From Craterostigma plantagineum (lineage: Eukaryota; Streptophyta; Magnoliopsida; Lamiales; Linderniaceae), in the NCBI GenBank assembly GCA_027422505.1, contig JAPQWV010001338.1:31205-95204 (forward strand): a stretch of 64,000 bases of DNA. Reading direction: 5' to 3'. How positions within the stretch are numbered: the first letter of the stretch is position 1; every line of letters starts with the position of its first letter. The position numbers and the translations under genes were made by a program. Below are positions 1 through 12,298 of the stretch, in pieces. The notes beneath the pieces are model-generated. The model had not been told where the DNA came from, ran no database searches, and worked only from the letters and a program-made list of their open reading frames with translations.

Positions 1-816
1 TGGTGGGGCCGGCCGTCGTCGTGCCATATGAAGTACTGTGGGATGTTCTTGGCTTGAATGCCGTGCCTGAAGCTTCCTATTGTGGGGTCGGAGCTGTTTT
101 TCCAAGACGATAGCATCACCTTTTCGCCTTTGGTAAGTAAACCCAATTAATTAAGAAAAAGAAAAAGGAAAAAAAATGAAATACCCAATATATATATATA
201 CCTGTGATTGTGTCGTCGGTCAACGCCATTGTTGGAAGCCATACGTTGGAGGGATGAGAAAAACTTTCCCAAATCGGTCGGCCTCCGCCGGGGCCCACGT
301 CGCCGCCGTAGAGGACGAGGTTTCCAGTGTCGAGGATCTGAGCAGAAGCGGCGAGGGTTTGCTGGCGGCCAGCTGTGACGGCGGCGGCGTTGGTCGACCA
401 CAGAACCTCGCCGTGGCCGTTCGTGAGTACGAGGTTGCCTTCCATGGACACTGTAATGACCCCAGAGGAATCTTTGAGGGGTCTGTCTTTGTTTGCTATC
501 CAAACAGCTTGTGATTCCGAGTAGGCGAAGACGACGGCCATGTAGCGGCTGGTGGAGTTCTCCGGCGAGTAAAACCCACCTTATACAGCCCATTGCGAGA
601 TAATATGGCGCCGCCTTGTGCATCTCTGAGAGATGCATTGAAGGAGATTGTATCAGTCGTTGTTTCTCTTACACTGATTCCTTCTGCTGCTTTTAATAAT
701 GTAAGATGGAGAAGAAGAAAAGTCGACGTGATTATCAATATTATTGGGACATGGAATCGAGGTTTACTCTTGAGGTGATAATTATTATAACTAATATACA
801 TGCTTTCTTCTTCCAT
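1..816 (-). CDS. G-type lectin S-receptor-like Ser/Thr kinase, N-terminal part (runs off left edge, frameshifted)
   Basis: This is the N-terminal part of a plasma-membrane receptor kinase with a mannose-binding-lectin-like (B-lectin) ectodomain; the kinase domain lies outside the window. The best start is ATG at 816, followed by a basic stretch and a hydrophobic signal peptide (about residues 20-45, IILIITSTFLLLHLTLL). Diagnostic B-lectin motifs are AVWIANKDRPL, GNLVLTNGHGEVLWSTN, DTGNLVLYGG and IWESFSHPSNVWLPTM. A short intron (128-201, GT-AG on the minus strand) splits the codon for TG in DDTITG/EKVMLSSWKN, and the second exon continues off the edge as GSFRHGIQAKNIPQYFIWHDDG. Near 565-572 the reading frame changes: GLYKVGF is in one frame and YSPENSTSRYMAVVF in the next, as if one T of a T run were missing. 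Whether that is a real mutation or an assembly error cannot be told here. Lectin domain and family are confident; ligand is unknown. Confidence 0.8.
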
Positions 817-1357
817 ACTATTTGCAAGGTAATATAGATTATTTTTTTTTGACTGAGACAACAGCGCATATATATAATATAAGCAAAGAAGAACTAGAAG
901 TGGTGATTGTTTTTTCATCTTGTAGTTCTCTTGGGTGACAGTTGTGGTTGTCCGTAAAGTCAAAGTCAACCAATTACCGCAGCTTATGAAGCCGCCGCCC
1001 AGCTTGTCTGATCGATCGTAGTGAAAGTCAACTCCATTTTGAGCAATTGGGACCAACTTGAGAGGTAAAAAGTCAGCCCTCTACTCCAATAGCTAGGTGT
1101 AAGTACAGAGCCTCGGCAATTTTTGACTTGTGATTTTAACTCTGGTAATAAATATATTTATTGCGCCATGCAAAATAATGGACATACATGCACACTATTA
1201 CATCGTTTCTTTGCAAGTGACAAGTCAGAACAAATCTTTAATCAAACATTCGCCTTCAAATGTATTACTAATATATATGTGGATCCATTGTACTTACACA
1301 ATCTAGCTAGGAGGAGAGACGGAATTACATATACGAAGGTAGTAGTTTTCTGCAGTT
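817..1357. other. Intergenic spacer between receptor-kinase start and MYB 3' end
   Basis: AT-rich spacer. It should contain the receptor-kinase promoter on the minus strand and the 3' UTR of the MYB gene. Short open frames here look random, and I see no repeat or RNA gene. Confidence 0.5.
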
Positions 1358-2642
1358 TTACATGAAATAATGATCCAAGTCTATATTATCTGGAATGTCA
1401 AACCTTAACAGGTCGCTGCAAAAGCTACCATATTCATATTCTACGCCGGCGCCACAGTTAACGAACGTCTTCGAGGCAGAATTTCGAGGAGGTGATGAGC
1501 TCGATAAAGGAGTCGAAATAACTGAATAAATCCCACTATTTATTTGAGACTGGCCGAAGCTGCTTGAATTATCTGATGCCAAGTTATTCGTATTATTATT
1601 ATTATTATTACTATTATCAGAAACGCCGTAGATATTAGAACTCGGAAGACTCTGATCTGTCTTCGTCAGTGTATACTTCTGAAACATTTGATGAGTCTCG
1701 TCCATGTTCATCGAGAAATCCCCGCTATCAAACCCTTGCATGGGCTGCTGAGGCTTATTATCGCTTTGATCACGTATTAAAGAAGAGCACATATAGTTAC
1801 TTTCGAAACTATGATGATTGGGTTGGGAATTTGAAGAGCTGTGGTTTTGAGGAGGATTGAATAACAGCTGATGATGTTCTTGAAGCCTCTGCAGTAAAAC
1901 ACGATTAGGGTTTTGATCGGGCGAGACGATATTCAAGGCTAATAATTTTAGGGTTTGTGGATTCAAAAGTGTCTGAGCTTGATCAAGTTCGAGAGGTTAT
2001 TGATTTGAGGCGATATATCCAAGAAATCGAGGCGACGAGTGTGAGTTATGGGATCGATCCCCATTCTCAGCAGCCTTTTTCTGATATGAGTATTCCAATA
2101 GTTCTTGATCTCATTATCTGTTCTTCCAGGCAACTTTTCAGCTATTGCAGACCACCTAGTAAATATAGATCGGAAAAATGATGTAAGACACACCGTATTA
2201 AGAATCTGCTTATTAATTCAAGAAAATGACGATATATGGATATGATAATAATATATACATACTTGTTACCAAGAAGGCTGTGTAGTTGGATAATAGTCTC
2301 TTCTTCCTCGAAAGAAAACCTTCCTCTCTTTATATCGGGCCTTAGGTAATTAGTCCATCTCAGACGACAACTCTTACCACACCTTTGAAGCCCTTATTAT
2401 TAGACAACATGTTTTTCATGTCCGTCAATAATTACAAGATCTCTCAAATACAAAAACTTACATATAAAAAAGAAAGAAAGAATGAAAGAAAGAAAGAAAG
2501 AAAGAATACCAGCATTCCTTGGAAGGCTTCTCCAATTTCCAGGGCCATGACTCTGAATGTACTGAATGAGCTTCATGTCTTCTTCAGGCGTCCATGGACC
2601 TTTCTTCAGACCATTTTTGTCGCAACATGGCGATCTTCCCAT
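1358..2642 (-). CDS. R2R3-MYB transcription factor, subgroup 11-like (MYB41/74/102-like), C-terminal frameshift
   Basis: Nuclear DNA-binding regulator; subgroup 11 members act in drought, salt, wound and suberin/cuticle responses. Three exons: 2510-2642 (133 nt), 2263-2392 (130 nt) and 1358-2155. The 133 and 130 nt lengths are the classic R2R3-MYB exon sizes. The start [17 protein letters not shown] is typical. R2 carries W-x19-W-x19-W spacing ([22 protein letters not shown]). R3 has [33 protein letters not shown], split here by intron 2, then [18 protein letters not shown]. The segment [17 protein letters not shown] and the later [12 protein letters not shown] point to subgroup 11. After DISPQINN (about 1985-2010) the frame shifts by one base before [11 protein letters not shown]; no intron signal explains this. 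The C-terminus contains Asn- and Ser-rich runs, including an AAT repeat coding poly-Asn, and ends [13 protein letters not shown]. Intact length would be about 353 aa. Confidence 0.85.
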
Positions 2643-2755
2643 TTTATTTTCCTTTCTTTTATTATTCGTATATGTTATCTTTAATGAAGAAGACAAAAGA
2701 GAACTTTTTGGAGAAAAAAGAGACAAGATAGAAATCCAAGGTCGATGAGTTCTTC

Positions 2756-2765
2756 TATATATATA
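2756..2765 (-). promoter_or_regulatory. Putative TATA box of the MYB gene
   Basis: An alternating TA run lies about 115-125 bp upstream of the MYB ATG on the minus strand. This is a plausible distance for a TATA element plus a short 5' UTR. No experimental support is visible. Confidence 0.4.
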
Positions 2766-4150
2766 GACGATATGAGATCAAAGACGTGTTGTACACATTG
2801 TGTTGTGTATGTGTGTGTGTGAATTTGATTGAAGTCAATAATATTTGGTAGCGTCGGCCCTGTGGTCGACATCAATCTATGTTTTTCTCTTTTATTTTGT
2901 TCTGCAAAATACCATTTATTTAGAGGCGATAATAACGTCGTCGTTTCTCCTTTTTTTTTTGTCCCTTATTATTACCAATTTCAACATGTAGTCGATGAAC
3001 ACGGCATGTTAAATTTTCACACACTTTCATCTACATAGTAAGCATTGACAATATGCATCTTTTTTCCACGATGAAAGTTAAATTTCATAAAGGAAACTTC
3101 TTACAAGAAATCGATTAATGACAGAAGACTAAATTAAGTTTATTACACAACTGATTTGTTGAGGACAGGTGGCTAAAGGATGATGCTTTTTGACCATGCA
3201 AAAGAAGTCTTTACAACGAAGACTTATTAAAGTTGGTATGGTTTGTTGCATCTCTTACCCAATAACAAGGAAAATAAATGCCATGCATCTTCCTTTTTTG
3301 TAGATTGCTTGGGTTGATTAAAAACCCCCGTTCCTTTTATTATTTACTTATTGAATGGGACACCTAATTAATTATTCTGAACTTCGTTATCATTTCAAAT
3401 ATATCATTTACGCGATTATTGAATGTGGGGCATATCGATCAGATATATGTGCTTCTAAGGTCCAACGGTTGGATAATCATAAAAATTAGAAACCACGTGA
3501 CATCTAATGGACTTTTTCTTTTATATAACATTTAGAAACACTTATTTATGTAAACCATTAACTTCGTCATTATACACCAAATTGTGCTCCTAATTCTGTA
3601 GGAACTTATCCGTGTAGGACACATTTTATCTCTCGTTCGTTGACTACGTATATAGTGAAAAATAATGTTTGTGTCCACATACTATGATAATTATATTACT
3701 CGACGATATATGATCGTATTTCTTAATCATTTTATGTATTTTATTTCATTTTGTTGAGGGGCACGAGACTTACACGTGTTTACCTGCTAAATATGGAGTC
3801 GTATATGGACCAATTACATTACATATGATAAACCTTCAAGAAAGTCAACCCTTGACATGGTTTCTTTCGGATGTTATGAAAAATTCGATTTCCACCTTTT
3901 TTATATCAAAACTTAAATAGCTGAAACTATTGTAGCGTCGTCGTCATCGGCATCAATCAATGCCTAATATTTGTAACCTTATAGCTAACGGTATAGCAGC
4001 ACATAATTCAAAGTCGTTAGCTTGATCAGGCAACTGATTTATATCAACATCTTCTAGGTCATAATTGAATAATGTATCCCAAAATTCACTTGAGATCTCA
4101 TCCCTTTTTACGTTTCTTGTCCTAGACGGTTAAATCTTTATAGGTAAATA

Positions 4151-4186
<36 letters not shown>

Positions 4187-4188
4187 AT
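4151..4188. repeat. (AT)n-(GT)n microsatellite
   Basis: A short AT run passes directly into about 12 GT units. It is a compound dinucleotide microsatellite in intergenic DNA and probably polymorphic. Confidence 0.9.
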
Positions 4189-4769
4189 TAGATTGAATAA
4201 AATATCTATAATAAAAATTATGTTACGCAGATCAGCCATATAATTATAGAATTATATAAAATCAACACTTGGTACACACACAAAGCAGCATAGCATTGAG
4301 AAAATGCTGAGTAATTAAGTTATTAAATCATCTATTAGCCACACAAAATCTATTAGTTGGTACACATGATATATTACATTGAAAATAAAGATCTGCTAAC
4401 GTAATACATTTTCTTGCATAGGTTGCTTGTCGTCTTTAGCTATTCCCACGTCATCAAGCTTGACGCCTCTAAAGTCGTCTTAGTGATGCATGCGCTTTTA
4501 TATAATAAGAAATATATAGAAATCGGTCTTAATCGTATATATCTGTTGTCGTGTATAATTGTGATGTGAACTAGTTGAATATATGATATTCGTTTGTCAC
4601 GCTAATAATATCTGCATGTCAAGTACGTGTATGGTTGGCTGCATGGGGGACACTATACGTATGGTAAAATCTTAATTTTTAAATAAATAAACAAAAAACG
4701 AGCACCGTACGGGTCGACATCTCGTCCTTTCGTTTATTTCCAATAAAACTTGCAATTCAATACCATGTC

Positions 4770-5118
4770 AGTTTTTTTATATGTAGGTACCTAATAGAAT
4801 AATATTTTTGCACATAGGTACCCGATGCCGCAGGTACGACATATAACACATTTATGTACCATATAGCAACGTATTTTGGTACGTAATACGTTGAGAAAAC
4901 GGTATGTCATATATAACACACTAGGTACCATATAGAAACCGTATATGGTACCGTATAAACGCGTGATGTGGTACGCAAGACACACATAAAAAGGTACGAC
5001 AAGATTGAGAATATTGGTACAAACAGTAAAATAGTTACCTATTGTAAAAATTTCTGACATAGGTACTGGTTTGTAAATTATTTCAATTGGGTATTTTTGT
5101 ATAGGTGTTTCTAACATA
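4770..5118. repeat. GGTAC-rich repeat-like region, possible degenerate transposon
   Basis: The motif ggtac or its near-palindrome recurs about ten times within 350 bp, together with repeated phrases such as cataggtac, atataacac and accatatag. Similar phrases (ataggtac, tatttttgta) appear near both ends, suggesting a degenerate terminal-repeat element. I cannot define its ends or target duplication, so the class is not assigned. Confidence 0.3.
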
Positions 5119-5143
5119 AGAGTTGAAATGTTTATTAAATTGA

Positions 5144-5407
5144 TACTCCCTCTATCCCAGCAACTTTATCACATAAGTTGCTGGACACATAAATTAAAGT
5201 GGCATTATATAATAATATAATACAATGTGATTAGATATAAACAACTTGCTTAAATTTGTAACTTTTTCCTAATTATTCTCATAATTTACTTTTCCCTCCA
5301 ATTACATTTAAAATGGTATTTAATTTTTTACCCAAAAGAAAAGGTGATAAAATTATTGGGACGCCCGAAATGGAAAAATGTGATAAAGTTAGCGGGACGG
5401 AGGAGTA
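5144..5407. mobile_element. Stowaway-type MITE (Tc1/mariner)
   Basis: A 264-bp element bounded by TA dinucleotides. The left end begins TACTCCCTCTATCCC and the right end finishes GGGACGGAGGAGTA, which are the well-known inverted terminal repeats of plant Stowaway elements (CTCCCTCCGTCCC consensus). It is non-coding and AT-rich inside. The ends are slightly diverged, so it is probably not recent. Confidence 0.85.
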
Positions 5408-5734
5408 TATACTAACATAATTTCAGAACTTGTAAGTGAAGTCCGTAAAATAGAACGAGCCCAGTTTGTGGCCCATTTGTTGGTTTTGCTCCAGCGGCCC
5501 ATAATCGGCCCAACTTCATTCATTTGCACACAATAAAATTAGTATAGTGCTAGTATGAAGTTAATTTAAGTGAAAGGACCTTTCGGAAAATTTGGGAAAT
5601 ATGAATACAATTACATTCTGTAGGCCACGTGCAAAACATGCCATACATTAACGCCCACACCCTAAACAAAACTACACATTTTCACTTTCTTTATTTTATT
5701 TTTTATTTATTTATTTAGGATTACTCTCCCACAA

Positions 5735-6191
5735 AAACGAAGACTCTCTCTCTATACGGAGCTCTACTACGTCTTTAAGGTTTGTTAATGGAGATGTTTT
5801 GATTTCTGATTTTTCTGTTGTGCTGTTTGGGACTAATTAATAGCTAGTATTGTTGGTGAAGAACAAATCATCTGAATATCCGCTTTTGATGTTTCTATTG
5901 TTTTAATGGATCTGGTTATCCGTTGTTATGCCGCAGCTCCATTTTTGATTTACTTTGTTTATCTGTGTGTTTTGGTTGTGATAATTTATGAGAATCCAGC
6001 TTTGTGCTCGCTTCTTCATCCTTCCGCGAGATAATATTTGTCAGGATCTGCGCCTGTTCGTTCCTTTTTTGGCATCAGAGTTATTGTGAAGTAGTCCACT
6101 CTAGATTGTTAGAATTTTTACGATTGACAATAAACAAAAGTGGGATTGTTTTGCCAATATGGTATACCAGTTCAATTAATAGCCTGAAATT

Positions 6192-6262
<71 letters not shown>

Positions 6263-6611
6263 ACTGTTTAGCTGAGTTATGTGGCAAATATTGTTACGAA
6301 ATGAGCTCTCGTGTTTCTTCTGTCATGGAGAACACATTGTATGGTATCTTTCTTCTCTCATTTATATGAGATGGGTTCGTAAGGTTTTGTCATTCCTTTT
6401 CAGCTGTTTGAGTTTGAATGGAGAAATTCATTAATCGCCAGTCAATTATATTTCTTGATCTGAAAAATGAATTTCATGTTCAGTATTGTGAAGTAAGACA
6501 GAGATCCCATGAAATTTTGATGCTTTTTGAACTCCTCCGACTCATTTTATTCTAGGAATAAAGACTCTATTGAGGAAGTTGATGATTGTACTCTTATCGT
6601 GCCTACTAGAG
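5735..6611 (+). other. 5' leader of the NINJA gene with a probable UTR intron
   Basis: A CT-rich leader (about 5735-5778, gactctctctctatacgg) is followed by a plausible donor (aag/gtttgtt near 5779). A good acceptor (ttattctag) ends at 6555, giving a first intron of about 780 bp upstream of the ATG at 6612. This large leader intron contains the GAT microsatellite. The splice sites are inferred from motifs only. Confidence 0.45.
6192..6262. repeat. (GAT)n trinucleotide microsatellite
   Basis: Roughly 23 perfect ATG/GAT units lie in the probable 5' UTR intron of the NINJA gene. On the opposite strand it opens a poly-His frame, which is an artefact of the repeat. Confidence 0.95.
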
Positions 6612-7845
6612 ATGGAGAATGAGAAGAATCTTGATCTGAGCTTGGGTTTACCATGTCGTGGAAGTAACTCCTCTGCAAAAGCCAAAGATGGGAGCTCATC
6701 TGACAGTAGATCAAACAAAGAAGACAGAGATATCAAAATAATCAACGACTTCAAGAATTTTCTTGAAGGTGGAAATGGGATCCAACACTTTTCGAAAACT
6801 GAAGGTAATCTTCCGAAGCTGGGTAAATCCATTGCTGAGCCAGAAACTTCCAAGAATTCCAACAACGGAGGAATGTGGTGGGCAACCACCGAAACCGAAG
6901 AAGAGAAGAGATCGGGCACCAGCGAGAAGAGGAAGAGCCTGTTCACCGATGGGAGCCATCAAAAGAAGCAAGAACGTGAGGCTGATCATCACAATTCGGC
7001 GGATAAGACAAAGACATCCCACATTTCAATTACCACCGATGAAGGATCCACCGCTGATAATGAAGACGTGGCTGATTCCGAAATGGCCAGTTCCACCTTG
7101 AGGCAGCAGAAGGATTTATACGGGGGCGGTGTAGAATTTTTAGGACAGAGGAGGTTTACTATTTCATCATCGAACAACGAAACGATGTCTAAGCCTTATG
7201 GCGTCCCATACCACCAAGGTCAACTAGTGAACACGAGCCTAGTGGCGGAGAAGGACCAAGTATGGTGCCAGCTAATTTCCCCGTCATGTTTGGGAATACC
7301 GTGCAGCTTCCAATGCTAGACAGGGATAATTCCCGCGGTACCATCACTCATCATCAGTCGATGCACTTGAATCAAGGTTTAATTTCTTTGATTCTCTTCT
7401 TTTCCTATGTCAATGCATCATCCCATGAACTAATAATCACAGCAAAATTCATCTTATATTCGTAGACGACCCAAAAGGCAGTGAGAAACAACAGCACAAC
7501 TCTGCTAGCCAAGCAAAGGGCTCACCTTTAGCATCTTCTCAGGCCCGAACAGAATCAACTACATCAGAATTCCCTGCGATAAAACCAGGGATAGCAGCTG
7601 ATATTAAGTTCGGTGGTTGCGGGTCGGCTCCAAATCTACCGTGGGTTTCTACGACGGGTTCGGGTCCTAATGGTCGAACCATCTCGGGCGTGACTTACAG
7701 GTTCAGCCCGACCCAAATAAGGATAGTTTGTGCTTGCCATGGTTCTCATTTGTCCCCCGAGGAGTTTGTGCGTCATGCTAGCGAAGAGCTCAGCTCTGCA
7801 ACTGATGGCTTAGCCTCTCTCCCAGCGGCTTCGGCTCATAGCTGA
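6612..7845 (+). CDS. NINJA: NINJA-family transcriptional co-repressor adaptor, one-base frameshift
   Basis: NINJA proteins bridge JAZ repressors to TOPLESS in jasmonate signalling; related AFP proteins act on ABI5. The start MENEKNLDLSLGLPCRG gives the N-terminal EAR repression motif (LDLSLGLP), followed by INDFKNFLEGG. Two exons: 6612-7376 and 7466-7845, with a GT-AG intron. Exon 2 encodes the C-terminal NINJA/Jas-binding domain: NLPWVSTTGSGPNGRTISGV, TYRFSPTQIRIVCACHGSH, then SPEEFVRHASEEL, ending LPAASAHS. Near 7258 the frame of VAEKDQV ends and MVPANFPVMFGNTVQLP continues one frame over, so one base appears to be missing. The combined exon length (1145 nt) is one short of a multiple of three, which agrees. 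With that base the product is about 381 aa. The C-terminus resembles NINJA more than the AFPs. Confidence 0.85.
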
Positions 7846-8329
7846 TGAGTCTGAATAATGTCTTAATTGAGTGATTAAGCTTTGAATGGCAATGGTCGAG
7901 TTTTTATGTCTCATGTGAATTAGTAAATGTGCTTTGTACCTACTGTTGTTGTGTTGACTAGTCATTTGAGTAGAATGTTACTGCTTATGTAATTTAAGGT
8001 TGCTTTGTAATATTACATAATTGGATTGGGCTTGTAGTATTTCGTATATTTATCTTCACCCTTATCTTTTTATGTTTTAGATTTTGCCCCATATTTTTCC
8101 TTTTTTGTTTTCTCTACCTAACATGTTAGCTATAAAACAAAAAGGGAAGAGAAAAAACACAATAGTTTACACTGCGACAATAACCTGTTTAAAAACGTTG
8201 TCGATGTGACCCATTATTGCTCTGACCATTCATCAATCATCGTCATCGATTTCAAGTCGCGTGGTCGTATGAACTTCGATCGGCCTCCGCAGCAAGAACA
8301 AACCGGAGATTTCAGAAAAAAGAGATTTG
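7846..8329. other. Spacer between NINJA and LAZ1-like genes
   Basis: Contains the NINJA 3' UTR and the promoter/5' UTR of the next gene on the same strand. A weak upstream open frame overlaps the downstream start in another frame. No separate feature is supported. Confidence 0.4.
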
Positions 8330-10923
8330 ATGCTGCAGGACATATTAAATTCAGGTTATCGCTATTGTTCAATCTATCTGAATTGGCTGTTGAAGAGCGA
8401 GTATACGACACCCATATGGGCAACTTTGATCGCGGGGTGTCTCGTTGTGACGACTCTGACGCTCTCTGTTTTCCTCATTTTCGAGCATTTGTCGACGTAC
8501 AAGAATCCCGAGGTTTTTTCTTTTTTTTTTGTACTTTTTCCCCCTTTTTTTTTGGACTTTTTTTGGGGGATATTTGTATTTTATGTGATGAGCTGTGTTG
8601 AATTGAAGTCTTTATTCGCTAGTTTTGAATTTATGTTCCTTTTTTTTTTGTGTAGGAGCAAAAGTTTCTGATTGGGGTGATATTGATGGTGCCATGTTAC
8701 GCTGTTGAATCGGTATGTCTTAATTGCCTTTGTGAGTTGCTAACTCTCTTGTTCATGCCGACTGTTTTCGTTAGTTTTTAGAAACATAGTGCAGCATCGT
8801 ATGGATTGTTTATCTCCCTCAACGTCATCATTTCTTATTGCAGTTTATATCGCTTGTACACCCTTCGATTAGTGTTGATATTGGAATTCTTCGCGATTGC
8901 TATGAATCCTTTGCGATGTACTGCTTTGGGAGGTATCTGATTGCTTCTTTAGGTATACCTCTTGTCATCTTGTATTCTCTACTTTATCGTATTCAACTGT
9001 TAGCTTTATTTTATATGGGAGCAAAAAACTCAAGACGTTGATTTATTATAATGAACTTAGTCACTGATTTATTCTCTACTTTATCGTATTCAACTTTTCG
9101 CCTTAGTTTTCTCATGTTTGTATTAGGTGGAGAAGAGAGGGCAATAGAATTTATGGAGAGGGAAGGCCGTTTAAGTGCGAAAGCACCACTACTAGATCAT
9201 GGCCATGACCATGAAAGGGGAATTGTAAAGCATCCCTTTCCCATGAACTATGTTTTAAAGCCTTGGAGGCTTGGTCGATGGGTTTATCAGGTTATCAAAT
9301 TCGGAATTGTTCAGTATGTAAGTTCTCTTTTTAACTGATAACATTGTACTGTATAAATGTACATCTTCATGATATGCTCTGTATCTTCTTATAAGATGCA
9401 TTGAGTAGTCTATGTTTTTCTTTGTCAGATGATTATAAAAGCTTTAACCGCCATCTCTGCTGTTATTCTTGAAGCTTTTGATGTCTATTGCGAGGGAGAC
9501 TTCAAATGGAATTGTGGGTAAGTAACAATTTTTATATTGTAAACTGCACGAACTACTTATCTTGAAGTTTTTTAATATAATAGAATTTTCTACGCTAATG
9601 CATATTCTTGCTATGCAAGGATTCTTGAGTCGCTCTGTCAAGACTTTGGTTTCATATATAGGCCCTCAATCACCCATTTTCTATGATTGTGTTTCATTGT
9701 TTCGTTTTCTCAAGTGTTTGGATTTTTTCGTATAATTTTGATAGCATAGTTGATTGCTTTTTCACCCTAAAATCTTAATGAGTTTCTTTTATTCATTTGG
9801 CCAATGTGTTGAAAAAATTAAAGAGGTGCCGCTAGCTTCAACAGTATCTTTTGTTTTCCCTTTCAGGTACCCCTACCTAGCCGTAGTATTAAACTTCAGT
9901 CAGTCGTGGGCCTTGTATTGCTTGGTTCATTTTTATGCCATCACGAAGGATGAATTAGCACACATTAAACCACTGTATAAGTTTTTGACGTTCAAGTCCA
10001 TCGTGTTCTTAACATGGTGGCAAGGTGTTGCTATTGCTCTTCTCTACGCCGTTGGCTTATTTCAAAGCCCAATAGCTCAATCGCTGCAGTTTAAGTCGAG
10101 TGTTCAGGACTTCATCATTTGTATCGAGGTAATGGCTCGAATCTGTGCTTTTCCCAAGTTTCTTAGTGTCTCCCAATTCTTTCGAGTTGTTTGGTAATGT
10201 TAGCTTGCTATTGTATTTTGTCCAGAACAGATGGGGATTGCTTCAGTAGTTCACCTTTATGTTTTCCCTGCAAAGCCTTATGAATTAATGGGAGATCTTT
10301 TCTCTGGGAGCACAGCAGTATTGGGAGATTACGCTTCTGTCGATTGCCCTATAGACCCCGAAGAGATTAGAGACAGCGAACGTCCCACAAAGTTAAGACT
10401 TCCACGGCCCGACATTGATGTTAGAAGTGGAATGACTATCCGAGAAAGCGTTAAGGATGTTTTCATCGGTGCTGGTGAATACGTAAGTTTCCTTCCTCTT
10501 CCACATGCTGAGTAGTTAGTCTTTCATTCATATCTTATGTGATTTTTTACAAGTTTTTCTCCTCAACAGATCGTCAAAGACGTGAAATTTACTGTAACTC
10601 AAGCAGTTGAGCCTGTGGAGAAAGGCATCAACAAGTTCAAGACCAAAATCTCTCAAAACATAAAGAGACATGACAAAGGACGAAGAACAACAAAGGACGA
10701 TAGCTGCATATTAACCTCCTCACCAACTCGTAGAATCATCAGAGGCATAGACGATCCTCTCTTAAATGGAGGAAGCATCAGCGATAGCAGTAGCAGCTCT
10801 AGAAGGAAAAAACACCGTCGTAAATCTGGTTATACGAGCGCTGAGAGCGGAGGGGAAAGTAGTAACGATACGACTTACACTGGTTTCGAAATTCGTGGTC
10901 GGAGATGGGTTATTAAAGAGTAA
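8330..10923 (+). CDS. LAZ1-family (DUF300 / organic solute transporter alpha-like) membrane protein
   Basis: Multi-pass membrane protein of the OST-alpha/TMEM184/LAZARUS1 family, reported at tonoplast and plasma membrane and linked to cell death and brassinosteroid signalling. Eight exons join with consistent phases: 8330-8512, 8656-8712, 8844-8952, 9127-9317, 9429-9517, 9867-10128, 10231-10482, 10570-10923 (498 aa). Family motifs are LIFEHLSTYKNPEEQKFLIG, MVPCYAVESF, RDCYESFAMYCFGRYLIA, then GGEERAIEFME, YVLKPWRLG and LVHFYAITKDELAHIKPLYK. Then come FLTWWQG and HLYVFPAKPYE. About seven hydrophobic segments are spread over residues 28-330. The tail (about 370-498) is basic and Ser-rich (SDSSSSSRRKKHRRKSGYTS). 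The gene is intact, unlike several neighbours. The ATG at 8330 is the first usable start; the N-terminus is the least certain part. Confidence 0.92.
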
Positions 10924-11269
10924 GTTTGCAAAAGAAGACAAAGGTCTGATTTTTTCGTTTTATTTATCATGAGGTGAGGTGTTCTTTGCTCAGGGCTTGT
11001 AGATAGAAGAATGCAAAGGGTAAAACCTTACCTCGTACTTTGTTGTAAAGAGAATCCTTCTCATCTGTGTTTATTCTTTAGAATGTGTCAAACAAGCATT
11101 GTATTTTATGATATTATTAATTACTATTGATGTGATGTAGGATTTCTTGACGCTTATTCTTTTTGGGATCATTTAGACGCTATTCCTATTTTCTTTGCCG
11201 GAAATTATCTGCTATAAATACAGACCACAAACTCGATCTTATTACATATACAACAGTCAAGGCGATAAC

Positions 11270-12298
11270 ATGTCGAGGCAAATGCTAACTTGCTGCAAAG
11301 TGTACATATCAGAAAGCAGAAACAAGCTAGCCCTCGAAGCCATTGAAACAGCGGCGAACCTCTATCGTCGATCGGCGCCGATCATCAACAGATTCGTGGA
11401 TGAAACCTACAACAGAGTTGGGTATACGCTGGTCGCCGATATGGGTCAAGAAATCAGCAGCAATCAAGACTCGTCGTCGTCGTCTCCGTTGAAAAATGCA
11501 GTGTTTGAAATGGTGAAGGCAGCTTTCGAGGCCATCGATCTCGACACTCATCGTGGGACCCACCCCAGGCTCGGCGTCGTCGACCACGTCTGCTTCTTTC
11601 CCTTGGCCGGCGTTTCTCTGGATAGCGTCGCCGGAACTGCTAGATCTTTGGCTGCTGACGTGGGCTCAAAGCTTCAAGGTTCGTTAGCTGTTATTCTGCG
11701 TTAAAAATCGTTTCTTTCTTCCTCAGTTTGGACCGCATCGTTCCGACAGAATTAGCTCCTCGTCACAGTCGCCGCGTACTTGTACGGTGCAGCGCACGGC
11801 GAACGCCGCCGCCTCGCCTCGATCAGAAGAAAGCTCGGCTACTTCAAGCCCAACAACTCACAGGGCAACGAATGGTCGGGCGGGCCCCACCAAGAATCCC
11901 TACCGCTAGAACCCGACGAGGGCCCGTCACGCGCCGTCAGAAACAAAGGCGTGATTACGATCGGTGCGACCCAATGGGTCGACAATTACAACGTTCCCAT
12001 CTTCTCCGACGACATGCCTTTGGCTTCGAGGATTGCCCTGAAAGTCAGCGGCCGTGGCGGCGGCCTTGAGTCGGTGGAGTCCATGGCTTTGGCCCACGGC
12101 GAAGGTACAATCGAGGTGGCTTGTAATATATTAGACACGGGTCGGGTCAGTGGGCGGCGGGTTCAGGCGGAGGTCGAGAGGATCGCCGGAGAAGAAGGTG
12201 TTGCGGTCGGCGAAGGTTACTACACTGATTTTCCTCAGGCGGGCGTTGTTGATAGGTACTTGCAGACGATGAAAAGCTCTGATTTTGGGCGTTATTAA
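11270..12298 (+). CDS. Formiminotransferase N-domain protein (plant FTCD-like, folate-binding)
   Basis: Related to the glutamate formiminotransferase half of vertebrate FTCD, which transfers a formimino group to tetrahydrofolate. Plant proteins lack the cyclodeaminase half, and their in vivo reaction is not settled. Two exons: 11270-11678 and 11769-12298, joined within a Val codon (LQ-VAAYLYGAA), giving 312 aa, normal for the plant family. Visible motifs: MLTCCKVYISESRNKLALEAIE, HPRLGVVDHVCFFPL, AAYLYGAAHGERRRLASIRR, KLGYFKPNN, GVITIGATQWVDNYNVPIFS, GRGGGLESVESMALAHGEG, IEVACNIL, GYYTDF. The first exon is GC-richer than the surrounding DNA. The gene is complete and converges on the ELMO gene, with 266 bp between stop codons. 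Confidence 0.9.

Larger units (their letters stand above)
2766..5143. other. Long AT-rich intergenic region
   Basis: About 2.4 kb without a supportable gene. It holds a dinucleotide repeat (4151-4188) and a GGTAC-rich repeat-like stretch (4770-5118), annotated separately. Open frames here lack codon structure and recognisable domains. The proximal part is probably MYB promoter. Confidence 0.5.

Noticed and set aside
4791..5117. 108-aa minus-strand frame
   Set aside because: Tyr/Ile/Cys-rich frame produced by the GGTAC repeat region; no similarity recognised.
6081..6287. Minus-strand frame with a long poly-His run
   Set aside because: It is the GAT microsatellite read on the other strand inside a probable leader intron; no other protein-like sequence.
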